This document shows positions 46,999-60,320 of a DNA stretch of 64,000 bases, piece after piece. This stretch comes from Phoenix dactylifera (Eukaryota; Streptophyta; Magnoliopsida; Arecales; Arecaceae): assembly GCF_009389715.1 (NCBI RefSeq), contig NC_052392.1, positions 36,691,360 through 36,755,359 on the forward strand. The letters are read 5' to 3'. The stretch's first letter is position 1. Each line of letters opens with the position of its first letter. Made by a program: the position numbers and the translations under genes. A model generated the notes under the pieces. That model searched no databases and was not told where the DNA came from. It saw only the letters and a program-made list of their open reading frames with translations.

Positions 46999-49388
46999 TG
47001 TGAGGGCCCAGTCGATTGACCGGCTTGCACTTGCCTTAGGCCTGAGAGCCGACCCTAAGAGGTCAGGCCCAAGGCCAGTGTGCCCTGTGGCGATGCAGGA
47101 AGTCCTCCTCCGCTTCCGGCAGAAATCGGGCACTCTCAAAACAACCCGAGTTCTTCTAGAACTCGAAGGCTTCGCATATTTAACTTTCCTCCTCCTTAGA
47201 TTTCCTTCATCGGAATCATCAAGAATATCCGCCGATTCCAAGCCCTCTTTCCAAGCTTGTTTCCTCAATTCCTCACTAAAAAGGGTTGTCGGAGGCTTCG
47301 CCGAACCAAAGTAAATGTTCCTCGTCTTGCTCCTCTTCCTTTCCTAGTGATTTAGCAAACTTTGCTTGAGTTTTAGCCGGCAAATAACCGAAATTGGATC
47401 CAAAACAGGATGCCCTATTTCGGCTCCCTTCTTTCGATCATGTCGCCGCTGCTGGCCGCCCTCCGCCTCATGTCTCCATCTCCGGCCGCCACCTCACTGG
47501 ACCACCAAGTCCACAACCACCAGCCACCTCCTTCTTCCTCTGTTTTAGCAAGAAAGAAAAAAAGAAAGAAAGAAGAGGAGGAGAGAGAGAACCATCCCTC
47601 TCTTTCTCTCTCTTGTTTCCTCTCTCTTCTCTCTACTCTTCTCTCTCTAATTTCTCTCTCCTCTCTCCACTTTCGCTCTCTAGAATGTTCAAGAAATCTG
47701 AAGTCGGATTATGTCGATCTGATCTATGAACCCGAGTTGATCCCTGAAAAGAGACCTAAAACTGTCAAGTTGCTCGGGCTGCTTACTAGACCGATCACCA
47801 CAGCTCCATTGAATGTTCTTGAAACCTTTATTGATAAACTATGTTGATTAATCTTGGCCCTGATTGAGTCCAATTTATTGAGCTAATCGTATAGACCTGA
47901 CCCACATGAAACCACCGTACGTCTGGTAAAGACTACTTGTATTATTGTATTAAAGTCATCAATTAAAAATTAATTTTATTGTTAATATTTTGAATAGGTT
48001 TTGCAGAGTCGCCTAGCGAAATTTGACCACCTAAGATGAAAGAGGTATGTAAACCTTATACTCCTTACTAGTTTTTAAACTTGTAAGTAGATCTTACACT
48101 TCTTATTATTTTTAAATTTTTACTTATTTTTTGGTATTATAAAAATATAAAAATAGTGTTAAATATTGATGATATCATATTTTCTTAAAATCAAGGATCA
48201 AGCATACAATATTATGAAACTCCTAATTTATTGCGAAATAATAGTTCCATGATTGTTTTACCGTTAAACACTATCGATGAACTCTGAACTTCATATTTAT
48301 GAAATTTGTATTTATGTTATGCAAAGAATAATTTCATGATTATTCTACTGTTAAATGCTTATTTATGGGCTATGAACTCTATAAAGTCATTTAGTGTTTT
48401 ATTGACGTATGATTCAAGAAAATATGATTCAAGAAATATGACTTAAGAAAAATTATTTTAAGAACCATGGCAAAAAAGCTCTTAGATAGCTATGTATGAC
48501 TCCTAAAAGTAGGATCGATCAACATCCAATTCCATACAACCCTGCCAAGTGGGTAAGAGTAGTTTGTAGACAAACCTACCAGTGGATAAAAGTAGTTGGC
48601 ATATGACCTTGTAAGTGGGTAATAGTAGTTGGCAGACAAACCTACCAGCGGGTAAAAGTAGTTGGCATACGACCCTACCAATAGGTAATAGTAGTTGGTG
48701 TTTGTCGATTATGACCCCATCATAGGTATAATAGTGACCTTAGCATTTAGTCTGAGAGTAGTAATTTGATCAATGATATTATTAAATATTAAATAATTTA
48801 TAGTTTTATTTATGTTGTACACCAGAAATCGTATTTATGAAATATGAATGATTTAAGCATGCATGATTGGCTTTATGATTTGTTTTAATATATTGTATTA
48901 TGAAATGCTTTATTTTGTAATATCTGTTATTTTTTTTTAAATAATGCCTTAATATGCAAAAACTTATACTTCCTTTGGTAAAATAGTGAAAGGTTTATTT
49001 ACTAACATACGTCGCTCATATACCTCTATTTTTTTCTCTCTCCAGACGAATAGGGTCGATAAGAATGAAAGATAGTCCAAGCTTGGAGTTCGCGCTAGCA
49101 AGCTTGGCGATCTACATAGCAGAGCAGAACTTTAGTTCTTTAGTTGATTATGAAATTATAGTTAGTGATTTTCTGAATAGTAAAAAATATGGGATTGGTT
49201 TTTATGTTTGAATTTAAACGCTCTGAACCAGTAATGGTTGCATTTAATGGATAATAAAATTGGATTTCTATTTATTCTATTATATTTGTAATGGATTTGA
49301 AAGCTAAATGTAATGTTGACTTTAAATTATTGTAGACTGTACCCCTCGGTAGCACGGCCATGTCATGCTCCAGTTCTAGGGCGTGACA
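46999..49388 (+). mobile_element. solo LTR, 2.39 kb
   Basis: Starts TGTGAGGGCCC and ends AGGGCGTGACA, with the 5-bp target duplication CAACA on both sides (46994-46998 and 49389-49393). No interior or second LTR, so it is a product of LTR-LTR recombination. Inside are CT-rich tracts (about 47560-47690) and, at about 48540-48690, a tandem series of diverged 30-50-bp units containing GTGGGTAA-AGTAGTTGGCA. The half A copy (35214-36866) is truncated. Confidence 0.9.
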
Positions 49389-49393
49389 CAACA

Positions 49394-52300
49394 AATGTTA
49401 AATGTGTGTTGAAACCTGGTCATCATATATTGTCATTTTAGTTATATCTTTATGTTGGAAAATATGTCTTAATGTGATCAGTTGGTTTTAAAACAATTAC
49501 AGTGGCTACCAAGAAGGTCATTCTCTTAGTTCTCCAAATGAGTGGTAAATTCCATATTTGCAATAGCAAATTGTACAAGGCAAATCAATTTGCCTACATA
49601 GCCTAAGTTGATATAAATAAAAGAGATAGATGGAGGGTTTAACTTTATCTTTACCTGATTAAAACTTAAATGAACAATATTCTTTCGAGCCAGTAAAATT
49701 TCTATACTGTATTTCAAATATTACAATGATCAAAATATATAGAATTTAATGTTATAACGATTAGCAGTTAATTAAAATTATTAGTCATGTCTAAATCTTC
49801 AAGAAGTTCAAATCTTAGAAACTAAAACAAGTAGGAAATCAGTCACTCGACGCTACCGTGATAGGAAACTACCTAAAAAAATTATTAAAAATGTGCCCAG
49901 AGCCATTTCCATTTCTCTCTACGCTTCTTCTTCTGTTACTCGTTTCCATTGGCTAACAATCTCCAACTGGCCAATATCAAAGCTGGAAACCAGTTTTAAC
50001 AAAAACTTTTCTCTTTACACGTTTTGTTTACAGCAAAAAATTTCGCTCGCTGAAATATTTTTTTTCTCAAAGCTAATATCTGAAAATAAAAATTTTGTAT
50101 TTTTTACTGACCATAAAAAATAATATATTATAAAGTAGCTAGTATAATTGGTTGAAAAAAATTTTGACAGAAAAATTATATAAATTATTTATTATGATGT
50201 TAATAAAAAAATTCTCTGGAAAAAAATATTCTAATTTTAAATCAGTAAAAATAAAAATTTTTATATTCTACATAAATTTTCTTTCCATAAAATATAAAAA
50301 ATTATTTCTATAAAAAAATAGTTTTACATTTTTTTTAATTTTAATCAAATATAAAATATTTCTTCATTTTTAACCAAACAACTCTTTTCGTCCGAGTAAA
50401 GGGAAGGGGAAAATAGAAAAAAAAAAAGAGTACCCGACCCATCGCGAGACCCCTCCGGCCATCGCCGGGGCCCCGTTGCACGCCGCCTGGGTCCCCACTC
50501 CCTGCGTCCAATCAGGGCGTCGTCGGAGTTGAACACTGACCCTCGCCAATGATGAGGGCGATGAGTCCGATCGCCACCATCGGCATCCCCTCCCTCAAAT
50601 CACGTTCTCTCGTTCATCTCTGCCGCGCCGCCCTCGTCCTCGTGTCTCTCCCGCCACCCCGTGACTGTAAGTGCGATTGCGAGTTGCGACTGCTGACCGG
50701 AACCCTTAACCCAAACCCATTCTTTTTGCTTCCCCTGCCTCCGACCCCTCTCCGGCGCTGAACGTCATCGCAAACCATGTTTTTAAACTATTAGTTTGGT
50801 GCGGGTTCAAGTTACTTATAATGAGTTTTAGGCTCAATATAACTAGATGATGTCTTCTCGTGTTGTTGTCGAAATCCGGCAAGCAATCTCTGTTGTGGGA
50901 TTTTGTTAAAAAGAGTGTTTTTCTCTACATTCGGCGTCTTCCATAGTGCCATGACAGCCGAGCCAAGTTTGGTCCTCGGCTTCTATATATTTTATTTTAA
51001 ACAAAAAAAAATTGTTCTCTTATTTTTTTATTAGTGTTTGTCCTTGTGCTTCTGAGCCGGCTAATCTTGTTTTGCATGCTATCAGAGAATATGTAGGGTT
51101 TTCTGCACAATATATGTTGAGCCAGAAGTATCTAGGCGAGATTAACTTGGTGCATGGCCAAACAATGTGCAGCTTCGATTAAATATATTTAGAATATTTT
51201 TTTAAAGCAACGGCTTGATTGTTGGTAGTTTTAACTTTTAAAGGTTATTATTTAGCAAGTTTCAGAGTTTGCAATAGTTTGTTGTGTGTGTGTTTGCATG
51301 TGCAAATATGTGGATTCTATTATAATTCGATATTTAAAATATGATGGCAAATTTCAGCAACATCAATATGATTATTTTCGATACCACATTTTTCTTTCAT
51401 AAATTTTGCAATATGACATTTTATGGTATTTACAAGTTCGGCATTGCCAGCACGAAGTTTGCCCTGAGAAGGAGGTGTTGAAAATCATCACAAACTTCAG
51501 TACGTTAAATATCTTTTAAAATTATGAAATTAGTGCTAGTCCAAATTAGTTATAATGAGCCCTAGATTCAGCAGAGCTAAGTTTCGTCTTTAATGGGGTT
51601 GCCCGAATTAGGTAACTAGTTTTGTCAAGGAAATAGAGAATATATCCTACTAAAAAGAGAGTTTTCTTTTTGTCAAATTCTTGTGTGGCGTCCATATATT
51701 TTAATTCTCGTGAGGGCTAAGCCAAGTTCAGTCTTCGACATCCATATATTTTCTTTTAAATTAAAAGAAAAATTACTCTCTCCAATATTTTATTCTTCTC
51801 TTCCACTATTATCTTTTATTTTTTGATTGGCGTTCGTTCTTATGGCGGAGATGGACATGGTTCTGTGAAACCTGGGCAACAAGCCCCCCACCCCATGAGG
51901 GCCGCCCTACAAGGCCGTTGTCGCCCTCCTCCCAGACTTATTCGAGCTACTCGCCAAAACCAAATTCTCAGCTGGTATGGGTTCAAGGTATCTCCCGCAT
52001 ACTTGGGAAAGAGGCCTAGAATTCTCTCTTAGCTGAAACCAAGAGAAGGAATGTGGGTAGAGGAAGAAGGAAGCTATTCAAGAAGGGTTCTTGCTCTCTA
52101 TTGAAGAGGGGTTCATCATGCTCATAAGCATCAAATCCACTAATCCGGGCTGATTTCTTATGCTCTTAGCTCCGTGAGAATTTTCTCTACGCGCCCCTGT
52201 CATCCATCATTGTTGGTGAGGATTTTCTATCCTTTTATTACTTGTTGAGGTGTAGCCTGCCGTCCTACAGTTTGTTTTTCCGTTGATGTTGTTTGCCTCT

Positions 52301-52995
52301 AGTTGAGAATAAACAAAGACTTCAAAGTTGAGCCAGGTTGAGTCTATGGCGGTCTGTCAAGCCAATTTGGCAAGGATAAATAGGTCGTGCATGTATGTAT
52401 GTATGTATGTATGTATGTGTGTATATGTATATATATAAATTTGCCAGCTTTTTCCAACCCACTGAAGGACGAGCTCGGAAGACTCACCCGCTGGAGGACG
52501 CAAGCCTGGCATCACAACACATCACCCACGTGGTACATCTCCTTCCTCCGTGGTTCACTCCATCCTCGCTTCTTGCTCGTCGTTATCCATACAATTAGAT
52601 CCTTCAAGTAATATAATACGAGTTTTTACGAAGATATTACTATTTTCTAAAATACTGAAGCAAATGACTTTTCTCAAAACTTTAGATATCCCCCGTTGTC
52701 GTGAGGTGACGACCTTGCGCCCATCCATTTGCCATTTCTTTATTTTCTCGGGGGCACGTCCACCCTGGCGGCTCCATGCCTCCATCTCCCCCTCCAAATT
52801 CCTTATCATAACATCATAGATTCCAACCACGAAACCAAACGAATGCACCCCAGCCACCCATACCCGGCCGCCCCCTCTGACCTGCGCGCCCTTCTTCCCC
52901 CATTCCACCCCCAAACCCCCCTCCTCCCATCTCAACAATAGCCAACTCCCTAGATATATCCTTCCTGGATTTTGATTAGAGATAGAGAGAGAAAG
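49394..52995. other. intergenic DNA upstream of receptor kinase copy 3
   Basis: AT-rich, with a GC-rich patch at 50430-50765 that has an open frame (50549-50761 plus) of no recognisable family and a possible GT donor after it. It might be an orphan first exon. An (ATGT)n microsatellite lies at about 52390-52428. A short stretch at 51327-51415 resembles 37887-37975. I see no complete gene. Confidence 0.4.
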
Positions 52996-54888
52996 ATGTG
53001 GGGATTGGTATTCTTAGGATTCCTGCTGGCCTCGCCGGCGGCGGTGGCCGCAGACGAGTGCCCGCTGGACCTGAACTACGTCGGGACCTTCCCCTGGAAC
53101 CCCTCCTCCTGCGTCGCCCCGGTCACGAACATGACCGCCTGCTGCATGACGCTGCTGAGCCTCTACGGCATCGGCGTCGCTGAGCGCCTCCGCCTCACCG
53201 GCCTCTTCCGCCTCCCCAACTACACCGCCGCCGTTGCCTGCCTCGACGACTTCCGCTCCAACCTCTCCGCGTTCTCCCTCCCCTCCGACCTCGTCCCCAC
53301 CTGCTTCCCCTCCCCCGAGCGCCTCGTCATCTCCCCCGACTACTGCGACGGCATCCTCTCCGCCCAGAACTGGACCGCCAAGCTAGGCTCCTCCACCGAC
53401 CTCGACTCCGCTTGCCGCCCCGACCTCTCCGTCTCCACCCAGTGCTACGCCTGCCTCAACGCCGGCTTCGCCGTCGCTTCCCAGCTGACCGCCCTCGACG
53501 GCAACGCCTCCCACGCCACTAACTGCTTCTTCCTCGCCACCGTCTACGCCGCCGGTGTCGTCAACCAGTATGGCCCCGAGGACACCCGCGCCGCCGGCTG
53601 CATCTTTGGCCTCGCCCTCTCCTCCTCTTCTTCCCCATCTCGCTCCAAATCCCACGCCGCCGCCATCTTCGCCCCCATAGCCGCCGCCCTCGCCCTCGTT
53701 CTCCTCCTCTCCGCCGTCGGGTTCTATCTCCGGCGCTCCAGATCCAAGAAAAGGAGGAGCCTTTCTTCTTTAGACAACCAGGAGCGGAGCTCGAATTCCC
53801 GATCCCATCCCCGGCCCAACACCGGATCCATCTCGTTCGATATCAAAGAATTGGAGAAAGCCACAGGCTACTTCTCTCAGAGGAACCTCATCGGGCGCGG
53901 TGGATTCGGGGTCGTCTACAAGGGGACGCTCGCGGACGGGAGCTTGGTGGCCATCAAGAGGGTACTGGAGCCGGACTTGGAAGGCGGCGACGAGGAGTTC
54001 CGGAACGAGGTGGAGATCATCAGCCACCTCCGGCACCGGAATTTGGTGCCTCTGCGAGGCTGCTGCATCACCGACGACCACGACGACGTGGAGGAAGGGA
54101 AGCAAAGGTATTTGGTTTATGATTACATGCCCAGTGGGAGTCTCGCCGACCACATCTTCACCTCCTCCTCTTCTATGAATGGCAATGGCTATTCTGGAAG
54201 ACAGAAGCCACCTTTAAGCTGGCCGCAGAGGAAGAACATCATACTGGATGTGGCCAAAGGGCTGGCCTATCTCCACTATGGAGTGAAGCCGGCGATCTAC
54301 CATAGAGATATCAAGGCCACCAATATCCTCCTGGATGGAGAGATGAGGGCGAGGGTGGCGGACTTCGGGCTCGCGAGGCAGAGCAGGGAGGGGCAGTCCC
54401 ACCTCACCACCAGGGTCGCCGGGACTCATGGGTACCTCGCGCCAGAGTATGCGCTCTATGGGCAGCTCACAGAGAAGAGTGATGTCTATAGCTTTGGCGT
54501 GCTGGTGCTGGAGATCATGAGTGGGAGGAATGCTCTGGATACGTCGGCGGAGTCGAACCTGGTGCTCGTCACCGACTGGGCGTGGACGCTGGTCAAGTCC
54601 GGGAGGGCGGAGGAGGTGCTCGAAGCGGCGCTGGCGAGGGAAGGTAACCCGAAGGGGATCATGGAGAGGTTTGTGCTGGTGGGGATATTGTGCGCCCATG
54701 TAATGGTGGCGCTCAGGCCGACGATCTCGGAGGCGCTGAAGATGCTGGAAGGCGATATCGACGTCCCGGCGATACCGGACCGGCCGATGCCGCTCAGCCA
54801 TGGGTCTCCTTTTGGTGAAGGTGGCGCTTTCACTGCTTCGCCGGCCCTGAGTGGGTTCGGTTTCAACACTGGAGACATGCTCAGGTGA
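52996..54888 (+). CDS. receptor-like protein kinase, At1g11050 type, copy 3
   Basis: Single-exon, 630 residues from the Met aligned with copies 1 and 2 (MWGLVF); an in-frame Met at 52972 adds eight hydrophilic residues and would displace the signal peptide, so I prefer 52996. The SPARK-type Cys pattern is conserved (ECPLDLNYVGTFPWN, CCMTLLS, CYACLN, GCIFGLALSS). The TM segment is followed by a basic juxtamembrane region. The kinase has Gly loop GRGGFG, VAIKR, HRDIKATN, DFG and APE, all intact. It diverges from copies 1 and 2 throughout and lies outside the duplicated block, so it is the older paralogue or the parent. The end reads GDMLR. Confidence 0.93.
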   Translation: MWGLVFLGFLLASPAAVAADECPLDLNYVGTFPWNPSSCVAPVTNMTACCMTLLSLYGIGVAERLRLTGLFRLPNYTAAVACLDDFRSNLSAFSLPSDLVPTCFPSPERLVISPDYCDGILSAQNWTAKLGSSTDLDSACRPDLSVSTQCYACLNAGFAVASQLTALDGNASHATNCFFLATVYAAGVVNQYGPEDTRAAGCIFGLALSSSSSPSRSKSHAAAIFAPIAAALALVLLLSAVGFYLRRSRSKKRRSLSSLDNQERSSNSRSHPRPNTGSISFDIKELEKATGYFSQRNLIGRGGFGVVYKGTLADGSLVAIKRVLEPDLEGGDEEFRNEVEIISHLRHRNLVPLRGCCITDDHDDVEEGKQRYLVYDYMPSGSLADHIFTSSSSMNGNGYSGRQKPPLSWPQRKNIILDVAKGLAYLHYGVKPAIYHRDIKATNILLDGEMRARVADFGLARQSREGQSHLTTRVAGTHGYLAPEYALYGQLTEKSDVYSFGVLVLEIMSGRNALDTSAESNLVLVTDWAWTLVKSGRAEEVLEAALAREGNPKGIMERFVLVGILCAHVMVALRPTISEALKMLEGDIDVPAIPDRPMPLSHGSPFGEGGAFTASPALSGFGFNTGDMLR

Positions 54889-55210
54889 TTGAAGGCTCCA
54901 AAATGTTGGGAGACATTCAGGTTGAAGGAATAGGAGATACATCAACTGTTTGTGCTCTCTGATTGTTCCTTTGAGCAATTCAATGATACAGGAAGGAATT
55001 GGTCTAAAATGGGAGTTGCAAGTGGGTACAAACTCATGGATCGTCTACAGAGGACAGGCTCCAATTCATCGAAGTCCATGATTTAAACTTCTCATTGTTC
55101 TAGTTTATAGTTTATCTTTCTGGTGAACCCTGATGAATTTGGTGGTTGTTCATAGTCTCAAAGATACCTCGTACCTTTATGTATTATAGATATTTGAATG
55201 TAAATGTTGG

Positions 55211-56282
55211 CTGTGGTGGTTCAAATTCGGCCTGAGGGTGACCACGCCAGAGAAGTTGGGGGAGCTGCCGGACGGGACGAAGAAGAGACGTTGCTCTCTA
55301 CGCGCCGGTAGACCTGCACAAAGCCTCGCCGGTGGGGTTCCGGTGAGCGCCTTCCAATGATAAAGTTAGAGTAGATTTTTAGTGGTCCAGCCAAAAGTCC
55401 CCATAGAGTTACCTGATGAAGCTATTTATAGTCCTTGTAGAGATGCCTAGGATGCTGAGGTATAGCCCGTCCACATTATAGAAGAGATGGATTTTAGACA
55501 GATGGCGCGCAGCTAGTGCTTGCTTGGGGCGCACGGCGTAGGCCGTTCCTGTAAATGGTAAAACGTTGATAGGTGTGACAGGGTATAGTTGGAGCAGCAT
55601 GGCGCGGTAAAAATATAATGTACGGCCACGTAAGTGGGTGTGGGCACACACGTGGATACGGTCATGGGCGAGGCCAAGCTTGATAAGAGGTCATGTCGTA
55701 TATTTGGCGAGGTCGGCTTGGCGGGTGCTGAAATTGCCCTACCTTCCTCGATTCCGAGGTTTGCTCGGTAGAGCACCTCGAGCTCGAGGGTTGGGGGGCG
55801 TTGTTGGATGGGGTGCTCCAAACATGGCCGGAGTGTGTTGTCGAACATAAAGGCCGCCCCAAGCTCGGTCGGGGCGCATCGGCGAACATAAGGGCGCCCC
55901 AAGCTTGGTCGGGGCACATCAGCGAGTATAAGGGCGCCCCAAGCTCGATCGGGGTCCGTCGGCGAATATAGGGGCGGCCCGAGCTCGGCCGGGGTGCGTC
56001 GTCGCATAGTCCTGCGATCGAAGGAGCTCTTTGGCTCGTAGTTGATACAGCAGGGCGTTCCGAGCTCGGGCCCAAGACGTCATTATAAGCATCAAAGGAG
56101 ATTGTTGCAGGTCGTGGCTGTGGAGAAATTCGGCCGAGGTCAAATGAGCCTTCGGTGAAGTCCGAGATCGGGCTGATTTTGAGCAGAATCGTGTTTCTAT
56201 CTGGTCGGTGTTGTGGTCTGCCCGAGCGAGATGGAACGATCCCTTGCCCTAAGTAGGACGATTCATTTTGCCCCCCATCATC
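55211..56282 (-). mobile_element. probable LTR of a large retrotransposon (solo or fragment)
   Basis: Read on the minus strand it begins TGATGGGGGGCAAAATGA and ends near GAACCACCACA, with a TATA box CTATAAATAG (about 55415-55424) placed as in an LTR promoter. GC-rich compared with its surroundings and without protein coding. No second LTR, primer site or clear target duplication, so identity and borders are tentative. Confidence 0.5.
55848..56006. repeat. 40-bp GC-rich minisatellite, four units
   Basis: Units carry AAGGGCGCCCCAAGCTCGRTCGGGG followed by CGCATCGGCGAA or a variant. Four consecutive units with several substitutions each; they sit inside the LTR-like block. Confidence 0.8.
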
Positions 56283-56644
56283 TGCAAATTTAAATTATTG
56301 GGACATTACTATATATTCATGGCTCTCCTCTTTTTTTCTCACTTATTCTACCTTTCTCTTCCTTTAGTAAGCCTGGGTTACTTCACTGCCTGTGTTTTAT
56401 CTTGCATTTGAACATGAAACTTTTACTAAATTTACTAATTTGAGACTCAGAAGCTACAACAGCGAATCCTTTAAATAGTGAAACAAGTTCTGCATGTGGT
56501 GCACTAGTGCAGCAGCAGTACTGATGTCCATACAAGGAAGAAATTGCTACACGTCACAAACTAAACAAGGCGATGCAACCTAAGACTCCCTACCTGAGTG
56601 TGATCCTTTCAGAACAGTTTTACAGATGATGGAAAAGGTATTCA

Positions 56645-56744
<100 letters not shown>

Positions 56745-57077
56745 TGAAGCCAATGAAGCATCCGGTTGTAGTACGAATATATCCAGTATGGTCGGAAAAA
56801 ATCAAATCTCAGAGCGCTCTAGACAGTTCCCTCTCTCGAACCCACAAGGCACCTCCGGAGTGACTGACTATATAGGAAGCCACCCAGTTCGCGGCCCCAT
56901 TTAGCTCTCTAAAAATTTGCTTGACCTAGAGGGCCACGCCTCCACTTAACATAGTCTGAATGTTTCGAAGCAGTGAGTGGATCCCTCTACCATTGCTGGT
57001 ACTATTCTGAATCTATTCAATCACAGTAGCCAAGTCTCTCTCGAGTATCACAGAGGAGGCCCGCAATACACATCGAG

Positions 57078-57260
57078 CATAGCCCATGCTGCCACAAGGT
57101 ACCAACATAACTCTGGCAAGAAGCTCTGGGATGCCAGGCACGAGGTAGGCCTCGGATTTAACCCATGCTGTTTTTTATGTTCAGAAAAAAAAACGTTTTT
57201 TATGAATGGAAGTGATAAAAATAGAGAAATTTTGCAACTTGGTGCCGAATCTATGAATGC
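57078..57260 (+). pseudogene. inverted stray copy of GLO exon 2 plus start of intron 2
   Basis: 57078-57144 matches the 67-bp exon 2 of the GLO gene (62177-62243, minus strand) in length and phase; [16 protein letters not shown] is identical. The GT donor and the following intron (GGATTTAACCC, TGCTGTTTTTTATGTTCAG, GAATGGAAGTGATAAAAA, TTGCAACTTGGTGCCGAATC) also match. Since intron DNA is included it is a DNA-level copy, not a processed one. No other GLO exon is present nearby. Confidence 0.9.
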
Positions 57261-60200
57261 CTCTCTTTTAATTCAGGCACCGAGTAAATGTAGCCTTTGA
57301 TTGTATTTCCTGTAGGACCTTGCTATCGTAACGAAGAACTTTGTTGCCATCAGTGGCCAGATTACACCATAACAGCTCCACTCCTATCTACCTCGTTGAT
57401 ATTTCTTCTACAACGGTTATCTAAAGTCTACATTATTTAACCTCAATCCAAGTAGAATCGACACCCTCCAATGGCTCATTATAACACCATTAGTAATGCT
57501 TATCTATAATCTTGGAATATGAACTACCAAACACCTAACTTTTAGGTTTTGATTTTGATTAATCCATGATATAAGATTTTTTTTGGAGCTCATTTCCACC
57601 AGAGCTATCGTCATTGTTTCAGTTGGACTTTAAAGCTCTTTTATCAAGAAATTGTTCAGGGTGTTGGCCATCACACTTGGATAAAACCACAAATTCCAAA
57701 CTACATTGAATTTCCAGGTTTCAGTACACATCTTGTGAGATAATCAGCCCATGGAAAAATGTCGAATGCCTTGTTACTTCATTCAAGTGATCGCTGTACC
57801 ATTTCAATTAGAATTTGGTGTTAAGAATACTGAGAGAACAAAAGCACAAGTAATCTCCCTAAATATGAAAAGTAAAACATATTAGCATCTGAAACCCAGA
57901 GAACCCAGCAAGTACCCAGAGTAAAATGGACACTACAGCTATTCATGAACCACCTACATTCAAATACCCTATATGCGTTAGTTGTCAAACAGATAAAAGG
58001 ATACATTGTTGGAAAGAAACCATTCTCCCATGTAAAAATGATGAGCATACTAATCATGCATGAGTCGTTAAAATCATGAACTTTCAGCAATAATCATTAC
58101 AGTGATGCAAGATGGTATGAAGAAGCACCCATTAAGTAATGCCAACAAGATTTTTTGAAGTTTGCTGGTCCTACTTAGGAGCTTGTGTAATCAAGGACCT
58201 GGTCTGGAAAACTAGTGCCAAACCTGAACTCTCACAGAATCTCACAGAATGTGAAAGGAAACTCTCCAGACACCACCACTCTGCTCATGGCTCCAAGCAC
58301 ACCTTTACAGAGCACCGTTGCAGGTAAACCTCAACCCATATAAATTCAAAATCAGATTTTTGAAATATGAAATTGACTCGAAGAGGTATTTCTCAAGACC
58401 ATCATAGAAAATTGGCTTGCAGGAACTACCTGAGGGGTGAAAATGTTTCACAGAATTGCCTTTCCCTTTGTTTTTGACAGCTCTCATTTAAAAGGACCCA
58501 ATAAGATCCAATGATCTGGAGTAAAACCCAAAATAGCAAAGTTCTAGCTAGTAAATGCAAAGATCATGTATCAAGAAGTTAAAATATTGCAACCTACAGC
58601 TAACATCCTAACTTCCCAAGTTGTTTACAGAACAGCCAAATATCAAAGGTCTTTGATTCACAACCACGCACAGACAATTCTTTCAAGGACAATCATAATT
58701 CGCAACACCATGTCCATGCCCAGTTTGAGAAAATACCATTTAGAGTTAAATATAGTTTCGATAACACACCAAAACCGCAAGAATGGAATGAGAAAAATAA
58801 ATATATATCAAAAGTTTCGGTGTTTTTTTTCTGATAACCTATGAAAACACTTGCTTTGCCACGGTGTAATTGCTAATTAATATAGCAGCTCACAACCATT
58901 TTTGCTATGTCTTTTTTGTTGCATCTAATCATCTACTTTCTTACCTAATTGTCCTTTGGAGCAACATTTATTGAAATATAATGAACTAAGCTAGTACCCC
59001 TATGACAACCGCCATCTAAGGTCAGATCTTACAGAAGAATGGTCAAAGCCAAAAGCCATGGCAAAATCTTATATCAGTCCACAGCATACAAATAAATTTG
59101 AGCAAGGTCACATGCAAAACCAGCATTTCCAATGGTTTATCTTAATCCAGCTTATGACATAATGATCAATAAGTTTCGGGTCTCAAATATCAAATCATAT
59201 ATATGAACACAATCTCCACCAGTAATAGTCCATCATAAAAATATTTTCCTCTCACTTACATCAACTTTCAGCAACACATCTTCCAAGTACCAATTAAAGA
59301 AATAAAATATGTAACTTTTGAATTTATAAACTAAAACTCCATGCGGTTTAATATCTTCAACATCACAAGAAACCTAGAGGTCATAACATCAAAAGAAACC
59401 TAATTGGTCCACTGGTCATAACATCCATATGCATCAAAACTGAACTTTCTATTACATGAAAGTCATGTTATCTGTCGTTTACCTGATCCCCACATAAACA
59501 TCATGTTGAGATTAACATGCTACGCCTGTATCTTGTTGTCTAGAAGTGAATCTACATTAGCAAATTTAAAGTGAATCTTATATGGATTCCAACAATATGT
59601 GATTAGAGTTTCAAGACAAGTATTATTGCTTAGCCTGCAACAAGTGTAGACACAACATGATTTTACACACATAAATACAGGTGACTTCTAAAATGGCATA
59701 TCGGTAAGATACGATAGAGCTATAAAATTATGCAATCAAATTTCCCTGGTATCAAGAAAATACTCGCACATGGATAATAATTGCTTTGACAAACTCTATG
59801 ACAGTAAAAAAAATATTATCCTTGAGAGTGATCAGTCTGGTGCCATTGGAAAAATATTTGTTTCATCCTCTTCTTTCCTACGCAACAGAAAACATTAAAA
59901 CTTTGAAGCAGTCGTCAATCAACAAAATATCAGATATAGAAATATTATTCTCGTCTACTTGTAAACAAGAAATTGGCAGAGAAAACATTATATAATATAA
60001 GACATGTCATATAAGATAGTGAAATTACCCAAAACCTAATTACAGGTCTTATACATAATGTTCTATATCAGCACAATGATGCTAAGGTCTGTAATATGAA
60101 TATGAATACCACATGAAAATCATTATACTATAACAACCTCCCGGGTATAATAAAGCTAAACCGGGCATCTATTAGCACATCATAATGAGTTCTTTTGCTG

Positions 60201-60320
60201 ATTCAACAGAGGGGAAACAGAGAGAGTGCAGAAAAATACAAGAGTTAACAGACAATACATGTCTGCAGACAATTTAGCACCAAAAGAGAAGACCAACTAA
60301 ACATAATGAGAACTTTTATA
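57261..60320. other. intergenic DNA 3' of the GLO gene
   Basis: AT-rich without repeats that I can name. Open frames at 57821-58090 (minus) and 58566-58844 (plus) lack recognisable domains. The part nearest 60320 is probably the GLO 3' UTR. Confidence 0.4.

Larger units (their letters stand above)
38363..48640. repeat. segmental tandem duplication, half B
   Basis: Partner of half A; the same order of noncoding DNA, receptor kinase, short AT-rich spacer and LTR. Half B carries two CACTA-related insertions that half A lacks (43691-43830 and 44004-46920), so those arrived after the duplication or were lost from A. Confidence 0.9.

Noticed and set aside
50549-50761. GC-rich 70-codon frame as a new gene
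   Set aside because: Only a short frame with no recognised family and no following exon that I could join; kept as unassigned intergenic DNA.
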